This document shows positions 58,084-64,000 of a DNA stretch of 64,000 bases, in pieces. The translations under genes and the position numbers were made by a program. The stretch covers positions 987,303-1,051,302 of the forward strand of contig KV419396.1 in the NCBI GenBank assembly GCA_001630475.1, in the 5' to 3' direction. Below the pieces are notes generated by a model, which was given only the letters and a program-made list of their open reading frames with translations, had not been told where the DNA came from and ran no database searches. Source of the DNA: Sistotremastrum niveocremeum HHB9708 (lineage: Eukaryota > Basidiomycota > Agaricomycetes > Sistotremastrales > Sistotremastraceae). Within the stretch, counting starts at the first letter, position 1. Every line of letters begins with the position of its first letter.

Positions 58084-60432
58084 TCAAAGCCTTTGAGGTA
58101 ACCAATGCCCCTTCATCGTCCTAGCCAATTCCTGCTCAATGTCCCGTGCCGGAGATGCCACCCGAGATACCGCTACAGTGTTCGAATATTGATGTAGTAG
58201 AGAGCGACCTTGAGAAAACGATGTCCTGGGATCCTGGTCCAGGATTGACTCAAGTTCTGGGCTTTCAGAGAAGGCAGAGTCATCGATTAGCAAGTCGAAG
58301 TAGGCTTCTTCATCAACATCAACAGGCTCATCAGCTGCTGGATCTGGCGCAAAGTTCGCGAATAGAGGCATTTCGACTTGATCTTGATCGATGTCCACAT
58401 CCATGGGTTGATCCTCGAAGAAAGAGTGACTGTCGACAACAGCCAGTCCTTGGAAGTCGCACTGTCCGGGAATCCCTTCTGCAGATATGATCGGATAAGT
58501 GAGGTCGACGAGGTTTTCTTCTCCGGCGTCGTAGTATTCGCCACATTCCTCGTTCTGGTCTTCATAAAGGAGTGGATAAGAAAGATCGTATTCCGGTTTC
58601 TCGTGCTCATAAGCGAATTCTGATCGAGTATCATTGAGCATGTAACCATGAGAGTCCATGAATTCGGCAGATAGTTCGGCGGGTTCTGTATAGTAGAGAT
58701 TTTCATCGGATCGATCCCGGGATGGCCGGTCATCCTGGAAATAGTGGAATGTCTCGCCGGCAAAAGATCCTTCGTCTTGCGTCACGGCTCGATGTATGGC
58801 GTTTCCGGTAGTAAACATGTTCTGGAGAGAAGTTAAGCTGGGAGAGTAGTCGATCCGAGGAAGAGGACCTGCGGAAGGCGAAGGTCCCTTCTCTTCGTAG
58901 TCGAACAGTGTAGGTAAAACTGACGGCATTCTCTTGTTACTTGAGAAGACAGCAATAGGGGCGCGTTGTGAGGCTGATTGTGAAGGCGCAAGAGAAGCAA
59001 GTGAGGATGGAGAGGCAGATGTCCGTTGAGCCGTGAGCATGGGTTCATCGACAACTGGCGTAACACCATTCTCGCTGAGATGTGACGGCGATTTATGAGA
59101 AGAAGAGGCTGAAGAAGTCTTCATTTCGTCCAGAGGTTCCTTTCGGACTGCAGGGACCTGAAGAATCGAGGCAGTATCTTCGGGAAGGGGACGGTCAAGT
59201 TCGATGTCCCAAACGACAGACGATTTTTCGGTCAAGTCGACGCCACTTTTTTTCTGAGCAAGATTCTTCTCTGTCCTAGAGACAGGGTTGGACACGATTT
59301 CCGAGTGGTCCGATGATGCATCGTTGTTCTCTTTTCCACCTCGAGTGAAATACTGTGACGTCGCCCCTTTCGCGTCCTGTATTCGCAAGATTTTGACCGA
59401 GGAGATATCGGAGTCTGCGTCTTCGGGGATCTTCTGCGACGGTGCAGGTCGAATGGAATTCAGGAACTTGCTCTCGGAAAACGATACCGCTTGCCCTACG
59501 CTACGTGAGTGATCTTCCATCTCCATGAAACAAGCTACTCACCCTTTTTGACACGCCGTTGATCTGTAGCAGTTCTAGTAGATGCTTTCCCCTTACTGAA
59601 GACTCCAAAATTCATATTAGGTTTCAGCTGTAAACGATTATCGTTCGTCATCTCGCCTAATCATCGGTTGAGAAATATAGCTTTACCGTAAGCCTTTCTT
59701 TGCCAACGTTTTTTGCCGAAAACTTTTCCATCAGAGCGAGACCAGGTGATATTTTGGCCTTCTTGGTAGTTTTGCCTTTCTGACGCTTTTTACCGTCGTC
59801 GTCGGAGCAAGACGGAGAGTGGTTGATTTGTGGTTTGATGATCTCTCGTCTGGCGCGCTTTCTCTCGCGACGCTCGGCTAATCCTAAAACGATGAGGGTT
59901 AGAAAATAACCATGCGCCAGAAGAGAAACTTACTCATATCATGTTCCGTCATTTCCGTATCGATTTTGGCAGAAGAAGAAGCTAGTTTCTTTTCGTCTGC
60001 TTTTTTGGGCCTATTTTCTTTGGTTTGGTCTTCCCGATTATTCAGTGATCTTTCGGGCCTGTTCTCTTTTGCACGCGCCGAAACTCTTTGCCTCGACTTC
60101 TTTTGATGAGCCTCATCTCTAGATTCTGCCTGTCCTACTCTCTTGCTCTTTCCTCCGTCTGCGACAGGCTCGGGGGCATTCGGAACCCGAGGTTTGAGGA
60201 CAGGACTAGCAAGACATCTAACTTCGAAGACGCTGTTTTCTCTATCTTCGGCATGTGCTGCGTTTAGGTCTGAACCGTGGGCCAGAGTCTTGTATTCTCT
60301 TGCGCCGTCGCGTGCGTAAGATGGTAGATGAGGCTTCTGTGACGCCACATATCGCTTCAAGTATTCGTCCCTGTCGATTTTAGAGAATGCAGGACCACGG
60401 ATTGCGACCTCGGTCAGCGGAGCAGAGTCCAT
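58084..60432 (-). CDS. Unknown nuclear-type protein with three KEN boxes
   Basis: ATG at 60432 (MDSAPLTEVAIRGPAFSKID). Exon 1 carries DRDEYLKRYVASQKPHLPSY, then a basic stretch with two near-identical KEN boxes: AKENRPERS (KEN at 60061-60069) and TKENRPKKA (60013-60021). Middle exons give a basic stretch (ERRERKRARREIIKP and KKRQKGKTTKKAKISP). The long last exon (58084-59520) has a third KEN (GGKENNDAS, 59336-59344). It is then acidic and disordered to the end, ARTMKGHWLPQRL. Three introns. KEN boxes are APC/C-Cdh1 degrons, so a cell-cycle-degraded chromosomal protein is plausible. No family recognised. Confidence 0.78.
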
Positions 60433-60735
60433 GGGCACAGCTGTCTCAGTCGAGCCCCAGGATGCGAGTGAGCCAGGAGAACAGAGCTGCAGACGACGTC
60501 ACTTTCTGTCACAAACGATCGGCGTCGGAGTTTAAAAACGCAGCCAGGTGTCCGATTTGGAGTGTCTGGCGAGTGGCTGATCGCACTATTTATGCCGAGA
60601 CCTCAGATGAAAATGATCCGTCGCCCATTAGGTAACAAATCTGATGTTTGGCTTTTTTATCTTCTCTAAATACATGTCAAAATCCGAAGGAAATATCGTC
60701 ATAGTCTCTCGTTCCGCTGCCACGAATACTGTGCA
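60433..60735. other. Intergenic region, no gene seen
   Basis: 303 bp between two minus-strand genes. No motif. Confidence 0.4.
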
Positions 60736-62960
60736 TCAAGGAGTATACACAAAGAAAGGATTTCTAAAAACAGAGTCAGTATCACCTCAGTCGCATGGAA
60801 ATATTTTACTTACTCCTTGTCAGTCATATCGAGGAAAGCGTGTTTCTCCCGTTCTCTCTCAACATCTTCATCAGTCCATCCTTTGGCCTGTATGAGCTCA
60901 GCTAATTTGACGGCCTTCTGCCTGTTCAGCCGATAGTTGATGAAGCGGAGGAGGAGAGTGATGAAGAGCTGAGCGATCAACAAGACCATGATGGCGATCT
61001 TCCCCGGGATATAAGCGGGCGCATCCTTGGGCAAGAAGATCTCTGTGCCGACAATGTTGCCGAGAGCAAATGTAAAGAGAGTCATGGCATTGATGGTGAC
61101 TTTCTTCGTGTGTCCGGCCGTGTTGGTCGCATTATAAGCATAAACGAGGGACAAAGCAGCGCCGAATGTGCCTATAATCTGATTAGTCGAGTTACGTATC
61201 GTATCCATTGCGAAAGCGTACCGATAAGATAAGTAGCGAACAGGAGAGCGCCCTTTTCGCCTGAGTTGTTGAGACCGATCAGCATGGCCGAGCCGACGAT
61301 CGTTGGAACAATTGCGAAGATGATTGGGAGCATCCGTTCACCCTTAGAAATATTATTAGCCTCCTATTGAAGACATATGCTACGAGGCTACTGACCTTTT
61401 TGTCCGAGTACCAGCCACATCCCAAGGTGGTCAATGCACCAATAGCACCGCCTGGCGTATTCAGGATCAAAACTTGCTTAGATCTGTCCATAGGCGATCA
61501 GCGACTATGCAGGAAAGACAGAGAGAGAATCTTACGTGTATCCGAAACTCTATGGATCAGGTGAAGTGCGTGAGTGATCATAGACAAGTGACCTGGACAG
61601 TCATGTTTACCTTAACAATCAGATTAGTGACTATATCCAAGCGTAAGAAAAAATGTCTTTCTATGTCAAGGATGTCACTTACAGTTACTCAATCCTCCGT
61701 TGGGGATACTGGCTGAAGAAAGGACTGTTGGTCACTCGGACTTTCACGCGGTGGAAAGGGACTCACTGGTCATGACCGTCAACAAAATCAACCAGGTGCG
61801 GACATCGGTGATGGCTTCCCAGACTTGGTATCTCTTGAAGTGGTGGTTTTCAGTACCGCCTTGATCGTTTCGAACACGTTCCAAACATGCGATCCTCTCC
61901 TCTCTTGTCAACATCCTGGCGTGAACAGGAGAATCTGGAAGGAACAACAGAACGATGATCCCGACAACAATCGCCAAAGACCCAAGAAGGAGGTAAAGAA
62001 TGCGGTATGCAGCAAATGGGCTCTTGATGAACGAAATGCCATACGCGACGAAGCCTAGATCTGTTCAGACGATCGAAATTTAAAGCAAATGAACCAAAAA
62101 CGAACCGCCGAATATAGCAGTGACTCCGTTCATCACGTAGAACCAAGAGACACGACGTGCCTAAACGCAGTTTAGACTGAGCGAACAAGTAAAATCGCGG
62201 TCGGCATACCTGTTCATCCTTCTTGTAGAACATGCCAATCAAGAGAATCAAGATTGGCGCAACACATGATTCTAACATGCCTAAGGGAACAATTTCCTTC
62301 AATGATTTTTGTTTGATCATCTATAAAAGAGGTGCTTACCCATGATGAACCGGAGTGCGAAGAATGCACCAAATCTCGGAGTAACCGCTTGCATCATGAG
62401 AATCATGCCCCAAAGACAGACATTTACCCCTAAAACTGGAATCAGATATGACAGATGGAGCTGATGATAGTACATACCAAGGTATTTGGCTATCCGCAGG
62501 CGTTGAGCGATGTACTGGGTGGGAAACTCCCAAACCAAGAACCCAATGTAGAAAGCCGCAGAGACCAAGTTGTAATGTTGACCTGTGATAGGGAGGCCCA
62601 TGATACTGTAATCGCAATGAATCTCCTGATCGAAAGACAGAAAGGTCGTGTGACTAACCTCGCATACGACAGAGTATTCTTGTCCAAGAATTGAGTGAAA
62701 TAAACGGCAGCACAGATGGTCGGGATCGTCCAATCCAACTTCCTTCGAAGCTTGGCATAATATTCTTCGGTGAAGACTTCAGTTCTCAAAGTGCCGACAA
62801 GTTTCAAAGCTTCGTCTCCGTCCAAAGATTCAGACTCGACAGACTGGGTGGAGACTACCGCCGTGGGATCATGCTTTTCGTCATGACTGCTGATCTGAGA
62901 TTTGCGTTCGCTTTCCTCAGGATCGGGTCGCGTTCGTTGTCGTGGCTCGTTGTCAGACAT
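60736..62960 (-). CDS. MFS transporter, allantoate-permease (Dal5/ACS) family
   Basis: ATG at 62960; a charged N-terminus (residues 1-85), then WTIPTICAAVYFTQFLDKNT starts the 12-helix core. Motifs include YNLVSAAFYIGFLVWEFPTQ, MGMLESCVAPILILLIGMFY, FLPDSPVHARMLTREERIAC, TWLILLTVMT, NSGEKGALLFATYLIGTFGA and GTEIFLPKDAPAYIPGKIA. This is the anion:cation symporter group (allantoate, pantothenate, vitamins). The last exon is tiny: an intron at 60764-60813 converts an apparent stop after DMTDKE into DMTDKENPFFVYTP, the family's usual end. About ten introns. Substrate not predictable. Confidence 0.92.
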
Positions 62961-63365
62961 AATTAATCAGCTCAGTAAAGTCGTTAGGAAGCAAGGTGGG
63001 CGAGCGAGAGCTAAGACTCCATCGAGAAGAGAAGTACGCTTTAAATATGGATTCCAAACCACTCCATGTGCTCCCAATGGTTCGGTCCATATCTGGGGAC
63101 AAGTCTATAACAGATAACGGCCCTTCGCTCATAGGCATCCCACGGCTGTGGAACGGTGGGCTGAGGTACACCAATAAAGGCAAATAGAAGAACCCAATCT
63201 GAGTTCGATAGCATTACCGCATTCGGCGTCGCGATTTCAGAGGAACGTCAATGCGATATCGAATTTTATTGATCCTCAAAATTGCACAGCAGATAAACAT
63301 GATAAGAGGGAGAGTAAAAATTAAGGGTGAAGATAATATGCCATGGCAGCACGAAACGCCGTGCC
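62961..63365. promoter_or_regulatory. Promoter region of the MFS gene
   Basis: 405 bp between the MFS start and the thiolase stop, both minus strand. No site recognised. Confidence 0.4.

Positions 63366-64000
<635 letters not shown>

Overview
The window is a gene-dense stretch of nuclear DNA from a filamentous basidiomycete, most likely an agaricomycete. The reasons are many short introns (about 45-60 bp), compact and often head-to-head genes, a CENP-A with a fungal-type tail, a PYM gene, Kre9-like GPI proteins, RTA1 proteins and a Zn2Cys6 regulator. I read 37 protein-coding genes. The first and last run off the window. I saw no tRNA, rRNA, CRISPR array, transposon or viral fossil.

Layout. 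1-8.9 kb: a YDR514C-like nuclease-fold gene, centromeric histone CENP-A, a calcium-regulated mitochondrial carrier and a large coiled-coil protein. 9.0-11.4 kb: CK2 beta and ribosomal protein eL36. 12.1-16.3 kb: four tandem paralogues joining two N-terminal C2H2-like fingers to a C-terminal RING; this is the least familiar part. 16.6-24.3 kb: a VTT/DedA membrane protein, Mediator Med17, a Zn2Cys6 factor and a GPI-anchored wall protein. 24.5-30.2 kb: GUT2, VPS24 and IDH2. 30.6-38.2 kb: the RNase II-like Ssd1, a BTB/T1 protein and an Rpr2/Snm1-like zinc ribbon protein. 38.4-41.5 kb: two tandem RTA1 transporters. 41.6-46.3 kb: Pol I factor Rrn7 and a disordered protein. 46.7-48.1 kb: a small Tma17-like protein and TSPO. 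48.3-53.6 kb: ELP2, PPT2, IBA57 and PET191. 53.8-57.9 kb: a low-complexity protein, GPN3, a CCDC90-like protein and PYM. 58.1-64 kb: an unknown protein with three KEN boxes, a Dal5-type transporter and the 3' part of acetyl-CoA acetyltransferase.

Themes. Many genes serve mitochondria: the carrier, GUT2, IDH2, TSPO, PPT2, IBA57, PET191 and the CCDC90-like protein. At least six divergent pairs have start codons only 35-92 bp apart, which implies shared promoters; two of the spacers carry bZIP-like sites. Three introns use GC-AG ends. The points most worth a second look are an H3K9-like motif in the CENP-A tail, the C2H2-RING array, an Ssd1 that keeps its catalytic aspartates together with four Cbk1-type phosphosites, and the triple-KEN protein.
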